DNA from: Canna indica
Lineage: Eukaryota; Streptophyta; Magnoliopsida; Zingiberales; Cannaceae
Length of the DNA: 64,000 nucleotides
NCBI GenBank assembly: GCA_034359265.1
Contig: CP136890.1
Location: forward strand, 33,956,501-34,020,500
Reading direction: 5' to 3'
Position 1 is the stretch's first letter. The number at the start of each line of letters is the position of its first letter. Shown here in pieces: positions 24,279 to 35,032 of the stretch. A model generated the notes under the pieces. It did not search any database, was not told the DNA's origin, and saw nothing but the letters and a program-made list of their open reading frames with translations. The position numbers were made by a program, and so were the translations under genes.

Positions 24279-25820
24279 TCACGATGACGATGGAGGATGG
24301 CCTGGATCATATGGCGGGGTCTGGAGTGCTTGAGTGTACACCGGCGTGGACTGACTCGAGGATGATGGATTAGATGATGCCGAAGAGATGCCTGCTTCGG
24401 GATGACCCGACAAGTTGCGTAGCATAGCTTCTATATTCGCCATCGTCTGACTCTGGCGCTCCATCAACTCAGTCTGACGCGCGACCGTCTCCTCTAGTGT
24501 CCTTATCCTATTACTATGATCATAACTGGATCTGGAGGTGGACGGCCGCTCACCAGCGACCGGAGGGGTCGGCGCCCCAAGTGGCCCTAGTACGGCTCGC
24601 GCATGACCACTATCTGCGAAGCCATATACGCGGCCATGATCCCAGCCACCTGCGGCCTCGACCCACGATGCTGCGTCAAAGTCCTCGGGGGTACCCCCGC
24701 GCTGCACCACCCTCTGGCTGTACGTCTCCTACTCGAGTTTGATTTTTTGTTTAATATTTATCATAAAACTTAAATTATAAATATATAATGAATAATTTAA
24801 ACAAATATATAATTACCACAATGTATGCAGCGCGGTTGTCGATGTACTCCCCCGTCCCATGTGCTCGACGGTGAGTCCGCTCAAACACCGCCATCGGGGA
24901 GGGTCGCTGGACAGTCCCGTCATCCGACACCGTCGTCTACATTTACAAAACAAATACATTAATTAGTACACATAATAACAAATAAAATATATAATTAAAC
25001 GATATACTTACCATACGGTTTGCGTGCACTGCAAATGCAACAGAGCCGTCGGTGTGACGCGCTGCTCCCCCCGACATGCGATTTCTAGCCGCATTCTGAG
25101 AAACCTCCTGCCATCGATCCGTCGACCATATCCCCACGAGCTGGTCCCATATATCCGGAGTAATCCAACTGGGGCCGTATCCCCGAGTCTCCGCGATGTT
25201 AGTGGTCCCAGCTCGGGCCATCGCTCGGGACCGAGCCTGCCCCAGCTGCCCGTTGTACCTTGCCCAGGAAATAGACTCCCAGGCAGCGTAAATGAAGGAC
25301 CTCTGGTCCTCGGCCCATGTATAGCGAGCCTGCAAAATAATAATATCAGTACCAATTCTTAATATATCATCATGCATGTAAAAAAAAAAATAATACGTGC
25401 CTCAAACTCGCGCCATAACATGTCGACGTGCTCGCTAGGCACGTGAGACCACGTAGGCCATGCCCCGTGCATGTATCGTCGAATAGTAGAAGAAATGCTC
25501 CTCGGCACTTCTTCTTGCTCGAACCTGCACAACAAAAATAAACTTTAATATTATATTATGATATAATGAATTTGTAATGATTCATAATTCATGATATATT
25601 ACCGCTCCCCAATCACGCTGATCAATCTACGTGACTCTGTGGCTGGTGGAGGCTGCCACCTGTTCGGCCCGCGTGGCCGCCTGCGTCTGGATGTACTAGC
25701 CTCGGCAGTATCATCCTCATGAGGATCAGCAACAGGAGGATCAGCAGCATGAGTAAGTGCTGGAGTCTCACCGATCGGAGACTCCGAAGCTCTCCTGCGT
25801 CGATAACCACGACCAGACAT
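24279..25820 (-). CDS. CACTA1 tnpA-like protein (Transposase_24 family), five exons
   Basis: Predicted exons (minus): 25820-25603, 25524-25401, 25329-25012, 24936-24817 and 24728-24279. These give 1230 nt and 409 residues without a stop. All acceptors are AG. Donors are GT except after exon 2, which needs GC. The protein starts MSGRGYRRRRASESP with an Arg-rich, Ser/Asp-rich N-terminus. Motifs WPTWSHVPSEHVDMLW, RYNGQLGQARSRAM and WDQLVGIW, then VFERTHRR, fit the plant Ptta/En/Spm transposase family. The C-terminus has a short coiled coil (ETVARQTELMERQSQTM, about residue 345) and a Ser/Pro tail. In En/Spm the second protein binds subterminal repeats and assists excision, so the same role is inferred. 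It lies 52 bp downstream of tnpD, same strand. Exon borders are my own inference from the DNA. Confidence 0.8.
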
Positions 25821-25872
25821 ATCTGTCGAACAGACATATAATCAGATTATTGTATAAATAGTAGAGATATAT

Positions 25873-28800
25873 TTAATAAAATATATATACTTTACAATTA
25901 TTCCTCATCATCTGAAAATAGTCTTCGAATTCTTCTTCTTCTTCCTCTTCTTCCTCTTCGTCATCTTCTTCATCTCCAGCTTCCTCAATTTCATGATCGT
26001 CATCATCAGCATATTCAACTTCTAATTGAATTGACGTTGTGTCTGCATCCTCGAGTATTGGAATAATACGATCCACAGCAGGAAGATCATCTTCTTGATA
26101 GAAACCAGGAGGATCATTTTCTCCTACTATCGGATCAATTTTTCCTCTACCTTTTGTCTTACAGACTACACGCCAATCTGCTCTATCTTTATTTCGAGCC
26201 GGATACTTCGCATAATATACTTGTTCGGCTTGTGATGCCAATATAAATGGCTCATTTGCTGCCAATTTCGATTTGTAATTAACCTCAACAAGTTTGTATT
26301 TTTGATGAACTTTCATGCCCCTTTCTGTTGTATCGAACCAATGACATCTAAATAGGAACACTGATTTCAAGCCGAAGTAGTGCAACTCTATCACTTCTTC
26401 CACTAGTCCATAGAAATCCATATCACATTCAACATAGGTTGTCCCTTTCACGCAGACCCCAGCATTCATCGTCTTTTTTGTAGATGAATATTCAACCGTG
26501 TGAAATTTATACCCGTTAACAAAATATCCGCTATAGCACGACACAAGTCGCGACGGTCCACTAACAAACTCAAATATTTTTTCATCTATTTCAGCTCTGT
26601 GATCTTTGCTGTAAGTCTGAATCCAAGAAGGGAAATCACGATTCCATAATGTCTTCAATTCTTGATCGTTGTGAATAGAGTATTTTTGCACCATCTCAAT
26701 GTCAAATATTTCAATGAATTGTTCAATCTCTGGGCAATTGAGTAATACATACAAGTGTGCCAAATGATACTCTTCATCGCTTAAGTGTCGAGATGGACGA
26801 GAACCAAAAGCACGACCAGAGTGACAAAATATATTTAAACGTCCATCTGAATGTCGAACACCCCCGTCGTCGTTACGTGGAAGACGATCAAATCTTGTCT
26901 GTACTGTCGATTCAAAGTAAAATGAGCAGAATGTTGAAATTTCTTGGATGATATACGATTCAGATATTGATCCTTCAACAGCTACGGTGTTCTTTACTTT
27001 TTTCTTCAGACGATTCATGTATCTTTCAAATAAGTACATCCAACGATATTGAACAGGGCCACCAACTCGTGCCTCGTATGCCAAGTGTATCGGTAGATGC
27101 TCCATCGAGTCAAAAAATGCAGGAGGGAAAAACTGCTCCAGCTTGCATATGATTTCAACAATATTATTTTCAAGTGTTGACATATCTTCGACTTGAAGGA
27201 CATTTGCACAGATGCTTCTAAAAAACATACTTAATTCAGTCAACGGACCCCAAATATTATCAGGTAGAAGATCTCGAAATGCGATCGGAAGTAATCTCTG
27301 CATGAATACATGACAATCATGGCTCTTCATCCCTGATATTTTGCAATCATCGACGTTCACACATCGAGATAAGTTTGAAGCATATCCATCGGGTAATCTG
27401 AGTTCTTTTACCCATTGACAAACATCTTTGATCTGTTGTTTATTTAACACATATAGGGCCTTCGGTTTCAGATATCGTCCGTTGACCTCTTGTAACTCCA
27501 ACTCTGGTCTTTTACAAAGTATTTTCAGATCATGTCGGGTTTTGACATTATCTTTAGTTTTTCCAGAAATATCCATCACAGTGTTGAAAATATTATCAAA
27601 CACATTTTTTTCAATGTGCATGACATCTAAATTATGTCGAATCAATAATGAACTCCAATAGGGCAATTCCCAAAAGATACTTTTTTTCACCTAGTTGTGT
27701 GTTTGGCCAAAACCTGACACTCTTTCATTGCGACCAAATACTATATCTGGAAGTGCTGAAACACGTGCTAACATTTGTTCACCAGACAACATCGGTGGTG
27801 GCCCATCTCTTTCGACTCTGCCCTTAGTAATTTTATTACGATTCCTTCGATACTGGTGATGAACCGGTAGGAATCGACGATGACAATCAAAGAATGAGAT
27901 TTTTCGTCCGTTCTGAAGACTGATTGATTTAGAGTGTTCCATACAATACGGGCAAGAGAGTCGGCCGTGAGTGCTCCAACCCGACAACATGCCGTACGCG
28001 GGGAAATCATTGATTGTCCACAAGACCGCGGCCTTTAAATTGAAGTTTTGCTTCTGATGACAATCATAAGTGACAGCTCCCTCAGTCCACAATGTTTTCA
28101 ATTCATCTATCAAGGGTCTGAGAAATATGTCAATTTCTTTTCGCGGACCCTTAGGACCCGGAATAATCATCGAAAGATAAATAAATTCATCTTTCATGCA
28201 CATTGACGGTGGCAAATTATAAACTATCAGCAGCACTGGCCAAACTGAATAAGGAGTTGCAGAATGTCCAAACGGATTAAAACCATCTGTGCACAATCCC
28301 AATCTGATATTTCTAGTATCCATAGCAAATGAAGGATAACATGTATCCAAATGTTTCCATGCTTCACTGTCAGATGGATGAGTCATTACTGTATCATCAC
28401 GACTTCTTGCATGCCAACTCATGTAGGGGGCTGTCTTTTCCGACATGAATAATCTTTGAAGCCTCGGTGTTAGTGGAAAATACCGAAGCACCTTAAACGG
28501 GATATTTTTCTGTCGGACCGATTTCTTCTCCTTGTAACGAGGGTGTTGACATACAGGGCATTTATCCAACTGCACATTTTCTTTATAATATAAAATGCAA
28601 TTATTTTGGCACGCGTGTATTTTTTCGTACCCAAGCCCCAATTTTCTCATTAGCTTTTTAGTCTTATAAAAAGTAGGCTCACACTTGTTATCAGTAGGCA
28701 GCATTCCATTAATCAATCCAGCAATCCGATCATACGCAACTCCGCTGATATTACAATCGGCCTTGATGTTTAAGAGCTGTGTCATTGCTGAAAACCTAGT

Positions 28801-29367
28801 GTATTTAGGACAATTCTCATACAAAGGTTCATCGGCAGCTTTCAACATCTCGTAAAATTCTGCAGCTTCTTTATTCGGTAATTCAATCTCTACCGCAGCC
28901 GCTACTTCTGTGATATCAACCGCTGTAGTATCTGGTGGGACTGATGTCTGAAGAACTGGCCGATCAACATTATCATTCAGGTGGAATTGACCCCCAAGAC
29001 TATCAAGTATCATAGTTCTATAGGGATTACATTGACTGGATGAAGAAGCACCAGCAGAGGAAGATTCACCATATGTCTGAACGACAGGATTGCTCGACGT
29101 CCCGACTTCGCGTGACTCCCCGTGACAAGTCCATAGAAAATATCTTGGTGTAAATCCTTTGGTATATAGATGCAGAGTGACAGTCTCCCGATCCAAAAAT
29201 CGTCCATTCGAACAAATGCGGCACGGACATCGGATTTGATCACCCATGCTAACGAAATTCCGATTCGAATAGGCGAAATTTAGGAAGTACGTTACGCCTA
29301 ATCGAAACTCATTCGTTAAAGCTCCACGATCAAAACGTCGGTACATCCAACTTCGATCAGCCGACAT
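25873..29367 (-). pseudogene. CACTA1 transposase tnpD, open except one amber codon
   Basis: From ATG at 29367 the frame runs to 25873 with one TAG at 27693-27691. Domains in order: transposase-associated N-terminal domain (DRSWMYRR, then CPCRIC), tnp2 transposase core (DGFNPFGHSATPYSVWPVLLIVYNLP is split here as DGFNPFGHS, YSVWPVLL and YNLPPSMCMKD, then GWSTHGRLSCPYC), the conserved KKSIFWELPYW and RHNLDVMHIEKNV, the DUF4218 region (CHVFMQRLLPIAFRDLLP, HLPIHLAYEARVGGPVQYRW), DUF4216 (CYSGYFVNGYKFHT, FLFRCHWFD), and an acidic Glu/Asp-rich tail. It cuts and pastes the element. The amber sits where the related CACTA2 has Trp (HNWVKK), so a G-to-A change is likely. About 1165 residues is the usual size for tnpD. 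Confidence 0.9.
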
Positions 29368-29441
29368 GATTCTGTCAATCAATGACAATTTCTTTGGTTA
29401 ATGTCTTTAGGTGAGATTGTCCTATTCCATTCGGGATTTAT

Positions 29442-29632
29442 GTTATTCGTACTGCACTTACGTTTTTATTTTAACTGTTAACTAATTATTCTAAATTTCG
29501 ACATCATCTCCCTACAGTTCTCCGAATACGCATATCATCTGGGCGCGTATCGGAGAACAAGGGAGATGTTGTCGAATTTTAGAATAATTAGTTAACAGTT
29601 AAAATAAAAACGTAAGTGCAGTACAAATAACT
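29442..29632. repeat. Imperfect palindrome of about 190 bp upstream of tnpD
   Basis: Arms 29442-29531 and 29545-29632 pair almost throughout (for example cgtactgcacttacg with cgtaagtgcagtac) around a loop containing atatcatctgggc. It lies 75 bp upstream of the tnpD ATG. CACTA2 has a counterpart at the same place. Confidence 0.9.
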
Positions 29633-29849
29633 ATATTCCCAAATTGTCCAATCAGGGACAATTCAAGAATTATACGTCGTATAAAAGATCATCTACTTCT
29701 TTTACACGAACATACAATCCCCGAACGGATCTAAGGTTTTGCTAAATCATATCCGATTCGTCGATGCGTACGTGAAACATATCAACTCGTCGGATGGATG
29801 ATTATTTTCTAAATGTTTCGAGACAGTTCGAGTCCATATTGGATGATTT

Positions 29850-30098
29850 CGGCGCGCGTCCGAAGTGGACGATTCCGGCGCGAGTCCGAAGTGGACGATT
29901 CCGGCGCGGGTCCGAATTGGACGATTCTGGCGCGCGTCCGAAGTGGACGATTCCGGCGCGAGTCCGAATTGGACGATTCCGGCGCGCGTCCGAAGTGGAC
30001 GATTCCGGCGCGAGTCCGAATTGGACGATTCCGGCGTGAGTCCGAATTGGACGATTCCGGCGCGCGTCCGAAGTGGACGATTCCGGCGCGCGTCCGAA
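29850..30098. repeat. 26-bp minisatellite in CACTA1
   Basis: About nine and a half copies of a 26-bp unit, gtccgaa(g/t)tggacgattccgg followed by cgc and a variable dinucleotide. Because 26 is not a multiple of 3, all three forward frames stay open and give WTIPARVRSGRFRR-type peptides. These are not genes. Confidence 0.95.
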
Positions 30099-30195
30099 AT
30101 TAATCTAAACCCTAATAATTAATCTAAAAAATTAAACAATTAATCTAAACATTTAATTAACATTTATAAAATAATTAATTAACAATTTCAAAACA

Positions 30196-30198
<3 letters not shown>

Positions 30199-30227
<29 letters not shown>

Positions 30228-30228
30228 T
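30199..30228. repeat. TA microsatellite
   Basis: Fifteen or so TA dinucleotides separating the AT-rich interior from a GC-rich CGGCGG-type block (30228-30545) near the CACTA1 right end. Confidence 0.9.
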
Positions 30229-30554
30229 CCGGCGCCGGAGTCCACCCTCCAGCGCCGGCGTACAGTGGCCGGACACACTGTCCGGCCACTGTAGAAGGTT
30301 CGGCGGCGGCCATAGGCCGACCGCCGCCGGCCAAAACCCTAGAAATAGGGTTTCGGTCGGATTTTAGCATCTCCGGCCGAAACGGTATAGGCCGGCCGAT
30401 CAACATACCGGCAGCGGCGCGGCGGCGAGAGGCGTTGGCAAGAGGCGTCGGCGTCGGCAGCAGCGGCAGCGGCGGCGAGAGGAGTCGGCAGGAGCGGCGG
30501 CGGCAGAAGCGGGAGGAAGAAGGGTCGGGCGCGAGAGCGTGCCCTATATAAACT

Positions 30555-30787
30555 TATCAGCAACGGCTCACTCGCCCGTTAGAACGCCGTTGCTGATAAG
30601 TTATCATCAGCAACGGCTCACTTATCCGTTAGTAAGCCGTTGCTGAAGATTAAATAATTAGCAACGGCTCGCCTTTCCGTCAGAACGCCGTTGCAGATAC
30701 AGATATCTGCAACGGCTCGAGCGGCCGTAAGAACGCCGTTGCAAATAGCAACGGCTTGAGCGGCCGTTGCTGATAGCCGTTGCTGAA
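30555..30787. repeat. Right subterminal repeats of CACTA1
   Basis: Copies of agcaacggctc paired with cgccgttgctg, spaced by 15-25 bp, the same word as at the left end. Several form stem-like pairs flanking a gccgttag-type centre. Confidence 0.88.
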
Positions 30788-30809
30788 GACCAAGTTTGTA
30801 GTAGTGAGA

Positions 30810-32440
30810 GAATATGGCTTGAGCTGTTGAAGGACTATGACTGCACGATCATGTACCATCCAGGGAAGGCTAATGTAGTTGCTGATGCTCTGAGCAAGAA
30901 GTCTATGGGTAGTCTGGCGCATTTGCCAGTCAAGAGGAGGCTGTTGGCCCTGGATTTGGCCCTATATTTCGATGGCGGAGCAGTCTTATCAGTATCAGAT
31001 TCTGGTGCGCTGGTGGCCCACTTGAGAGTGCAGTCCACATTGGTTGACATGTTGCGGGCAGCGCAGGAGGAGGATGCTTTTTATGCACTCACTAAGGATC
31101 TGGCCAGAAGAGGAGATGCAGATAATGGGTTCAGTGTGGACTCGGAGGGCATTTTGAGGTTTAAGAATCGGATAGTAGTACCAGATATGGCTGAGGTTTG
31201 CAGGCAGGTGCTGGAGATGGCTCATCGATCTACCTATACTATGAATCCAGGAGCCACAAAGATGTACCGAGATCTCAAACAGAATTATTGGTGGAAAGGC
31301 ATATAAAGGGAAGTGGCCGAGTTTGTGTCTAAGTGCCTGGTGTGTCAACAGGTGAAGGCTGAGCATATGAAGCCAGTAGGGTTGCTCCAGAACCTAGAAG
31401 TACTCGAGTGGAAAAGGGAGAAGATAACCATGAATTTCTTGACTGGGTTGCCAAAGTTCGGAAAAGGCAATGATTCTATCTGGGTAGTGGTGGATCACCT
31501 AACTAAGACTTCACATTTTATACTTGTCAGGATGACCTTTTCAGCTGAGCAGTATATGAGGTTATTCTTGGATCGAATCGTTGCATATCATGGTGTTCCT
31601 GTGATGATCATCTCGGATCGGGGTACTCAGTTCACATCTCATTTTTGGCAGTCATTCCAGGAGGCCTTGGGCACTCAGGTTCGGTTCAGTATTGTGTTTC
31701 ACCCTCAGACATATGGTCAGTCAGAGCTGACTATTCAGACATTAGAGGATATGCTGAGGGCATGTGTCTTAGACCTGGAGGGCAGTTGGGAGAGGCACTT
31801 ACCTATGATTGAATTCACCTACAATAACAGTTACCACAGCAGCATTGGGATGGCCCCATTTGAGGAGTTATTTGGGCGAAGATGCAGATCGCCTGTACGA
31901 TGGTTTGAGGTAGGGGATTCCCTTATAATGGGACCTGATCTGGTGGAGGAGGTTGTCGAAAAGGTTAAGAAAATCATAGAGAGGTTGTTATCAGCTCAGA
32001 ATCGCCAAAAGATGTAAGCTGATGGAAAGGCCAGGGAGGTTGAGTTTGCTAAGGGGGAGATGGTGTTCCTCAAGGTGTCCCCTATGAAAGGGGTGGTGAG
32101 GTTTGGTAAGAAAGGAAAGCTAAGCCCTAGGTTCATTGGGCCATTTCCTATTCTCAGACGCAGGGGAGATGGACCGAGTACATCTAGAGTTCCATGTGTC
32201 TATGCTAAAGAAGTATATTCGAGATGAGTCCCATGTGATCGAGACTACTGCAGTGGTAGTGGATTCAGCAGTCTCTTGTGAGGAGCGGCCAGTTGAGGTG
32301 CTAGACCGACAAATTCGGAAGTTGAGGTCCAAGGAGATGCCCTTGGTCAAGGTCAGATGGGAGCACCATTCCGACCAGGATGCCACCTGGGAGGTGGAGC
32401 AGGATATGTGGGAGCGTTATCCTTCATTATTTGATGTTGT
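30810..32440 (+). pseudogene. Gypsy RNase H end, integrase and chromodomain, second part
   Basis: It continues the polyprotein after CACTA1: the RNase H end (YHPGKANVVADALSKK), then integrase. In the integrase zinc finger the first His is present (MAHRST) but the second reads N (MNPG), while CLVC keeps both Cys. The catalytic triad residues are visible: D in VVVDHLTK, D in ISDRGTQF and E in QTLEDMLRA. The chromodomain lies near 32310-32430 (VLDRQIRKLR, VKVRWEHHSDQDATWEVE), which in chromoviruses guides insertion to heterochromatin. Stops occur at about 31304 and 32015, with a frameshift near 32160. Confidence 0.9.
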
Positions 32441-32499
32441 GGTGAGTCCTTATTTGAGCGTTATCCTTCTTTTCTGAAATTCGAGGATGAATTTTCTTT

Positions 32500-32512
32500 A
32501 AGGAGGGAGGAT
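32500..32512 (+). promoter_or_regulatory. Polypurine tract
   Basis: aaggagggaggat directly before the 3' LTR TGTAATAACC; it primes plus-strand DNA synthesis. Confidence 0.85.
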
Positions 32513-35032
32513 TGTAATAACCTCGATATTTATTTTTTTTTCTCCTTATGTGTGTTTGCCAGCCTAGCGGACTAGTTCGTGGTTGAGCCGAGTCGACTCA
32601 TGATCTAGAACGAGCTTGCGAGCTCGGGTAAGTAGGATATGAATTTATGAATTTATGAATTTTAGGCTTGGGTAATGCAGATTATTTAATTTGATGTTGT
32701 GTGTGCATAATTGCTAATTATGTTCATATGAGTATTTAATTAATTGTTTGTGATTTATTAGAATGAGATTAATTAAATTATTTAAGTATATCGGGTTAGC
32801 GGATTTTGGTTTTGGCTTAAGGTGGATGCGGGTTGTGGATTAAGGGTTTAAAGGGTTAGGGTTGATGAGGAAGTACAACACCCCCCCCCCTCATGTCTTG
32901 TGGCTCCTATTTTGGAGCCACCTAAAGAGTTGAGAAAAGGAGCCAGCCGCCAAGCCGCCAGTCCCCTTTCCCTTTTCTTCTTGGAGCCGCCACCACCCAG
33001 AGCCAAGCTGAGCCGCCTGCTTTTTCTTCTCCTCCCCTCTCTCTCTTCCTTCGCTTTAAATCCGTGCCGACAGGAGCCAGCCGAGCTAGCCCCTCTCCTT
33101 CTCCTCTCTCTCGATCCCTCTCTCCAAGCCGGTGGCTTGGAGTGAGCCGCCGCCCCATGGAGCCTCTTCTTAGGGTGAGCTGCCGGCCTTTTGAAGCCGA
33201 AATTGAGGGCCGTCATCAGAGATTTCTTCCATAGTTCTTCTTCCAATTAAGGTGACTGGTTTACCCTCTCTCTTCGGGATTTTTATCGGTTTCTTGAAGC
33301 CGTTCTTGACGGCTCGGTATTTACGCCTTGTTCTTGGATTTTCAAATGAGTTCTTGTTTTCCTTTGATATGAAATCTTGATCTATTCTCCTCATTTGAGA
33401 TTCTTGATTATGAGTTTCTTGTTTAGAAATAAATATGTGATTTTGGATAGAAATCATGTGGTAGGATTAAGATCTTGTTAATGATTAATTAGGAGTTCTT
33501 GAGACAAGGGTTCTTGATCTTAATACTTGATTCTTGGTTTAAGTGTATGGTTTCTTGTAGACCTTGATGAAAAGCATGATTTATGTGAATTAATTTCTGA
33601 GATTAGTATTCTGACCTAATGGTAATTTAAGGATTAATTTTTGTTAATTTTCGAATTGAATTCTATAAGTATTCTAAAATTACATGTTTGCTGGAATTAT
33701 ATGCTGAGATGATGAATCTGTGTTGATTGATTTATTTGCTATGATGTGTATGTATGTGTAAATATAGTCGTGTAACCTATCGTTTCGACCAGAAACTATA
33801 GTTTGGAAATATAGGACACACTTTGGAGACTAGATTCAGGTTAAACATAGAAGTTCTGGGCAGAATAGTAACCAAAAACAAAACCCTATTAGAGATGATC
33901 TAAATTTTGATTATATAATTAAAATTGGGTTAAGGGTGAGCATAATCTGTTATGAACCAACTTATAAAGTATGCATGAAATAAAATCACATGAGTTCATG
34001 ACAATACGGGTCTAAGGGATATAGGTTGGGTTTGGAGTGTTGAGACGCTTCATGATGAGGACACCTCTAGGACACCGTAGGAGAATCTTGACTTAAGTCT
34101 TGATGCGCCAAATCGTTGAGTATGGAAGAGCAGCTCAATTAGAAGCCGGATTACGAGGCCCGGATGGTTGGACGCCAAATTCCCAACCTGCATTACAAGT
34201 TCGGAGGGCCTTTACCGATTGTTTTGGTTCAGCTTCGTGGGATAAGTTCAGAGGACCTTCCTGATTATCCTAGTATGTGCGGTTGCCTTCAGGCATGGTA
34301 GGGCTTCGGCCTGATGCACTTCTCTTGTATGTGCGGTTGCCTTCGGGCATGGTAGGGCTTCAGCTTGATGCACTTCTCTAGTATGTGCGGTTGCCTTCGG
34401 GCATGGTAAGGCTTCGATCTGATGCACTTCTTAGAGGGATAGATGCCATAGGCATGGGTGGCCTGTTGGCCTGGTAGCAAGTCACACCTTTATGACATTG
34501 CCTTTTTAGAGATAGATTTTATTCCTGTTATCTCTGTGTTTATTTGCGAGGGTGGGTAAAACCGCTCATTGAGTTCTTTAAACTTACCCGTTGTCATGTG
34601 ATTTCTGTTTTGTAGAGCCTTACCGGTGAGATGGGTCGAACGCACTTGGCGCCATTGGAGGGCAGAGGAGTCGCATGATCTCATAGCAGTCCTAGTTAGG
34701 ATCGTAGTCGAGTCTTTTAGTAGTAGACATGCACTTGTATCAGTTTGATTTGGAGTTGTAGCCCTGAGGGCATTCATATTATTTATCTCATACTTTATTT
34801 GTATCTGAACTTTTGAATTGTTGAACTTAAACTGTTATTTCCGCACTTTACGTTTCATTGAGCTTCTTGAAAGAAAAAAAAAACTATGTTTTGGTTCGTT
34901 TTTCATTTAAAATTAAATTTGTTATTTCTTTCCGCTGTATTATTTGTTGAGTTGGCATGTGCATGGTTTATGCTGCGGGGTATAGGCACGTTTACCTTGG
35001 CCGGTCACAAGACCCTGAGTTGGGGCGTGACA
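32513..35032 (+). repeat. 3' LTR of the Tekay-type element
   Basis: TGTAATAACC to GGGCGTGACA, 2520 bp. It is longer than the 5' LTR because it keeps a GC-rich block at about 32930-33200. Open frames there on both strands are chance. It contains three 54-bp repeat copies (34271-34430). Confidence 0.92.

Larger units (their letters stand above)
23565..30806 (-). mobile_element. CACTA1: near-intact CACTA (En/Spm-type) transposon
   Basis: It begins CACTACTAGAAAAATGGTC and ends with the inverted counterpart (reverse complement CACTACTACAAACTTGGTC). It is flanked by the 3-bp duplication aga (23562-23564 and 30807-30809), as CACTA elements make. Removing it rejoins the gypsy RNase H frame. Inside, both on the minus strand, are tnpD (29367-25873) and tnpA (25820-24279), with subterminal repeats at both ends, a 190-bp palindrome, a 26-bp minisatellite and an AT microsatellite on the tnpD side. 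Length is 7242 bp. Confidence 0.95.
17986..35032 (+). mobile_element. Complete Ty3-gypsy chromovirus (Tekay/Del type) with nested insertions
   Basis: It has both LTRs (17986-20223 and 32513-35032), an initiator-Met PBS (20228-20239), a PPT (32500-32512) and the 5-bp duplication ttcca at 17981-17985 and 35033-35037. Domain order is gag knuckle, protease, RT, RNase H, integrase and chromodomain, the order of chromoviruses. Long LTRs and a C-terminal chromodomain fit the Tekay/Del lineage. Without the CACTA (23565-30806) and the MITE (21103-21726) the element would be about 9.2 kb. Its coding region is dead. Confidence 0.92.

Noticed and set aside
24497..25362. Plus-strand open frames within CACTA1
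   Set aside because: They are antisense shadows of the tnpA exons, which are supported by family motifs and splice sites.
27691..27693. Programmed readthrough between two tnpD proteins
   Set aside because: The related copy has Trp at this codon and nothing around it marks a recoding site; a point mutation is simpler.
29794..30122. Three overlapping plus-strand open frames of 81-96 codons
   Set aside because: They are translations of the 26-bp minisatellite in three frames.
32848..33246. Open frames on both strands in the GC-rich block of the gypsy 3' LTR
   Set aside because: LTR leader sequence, absent from the 5' LTR, low complexity, no domain.
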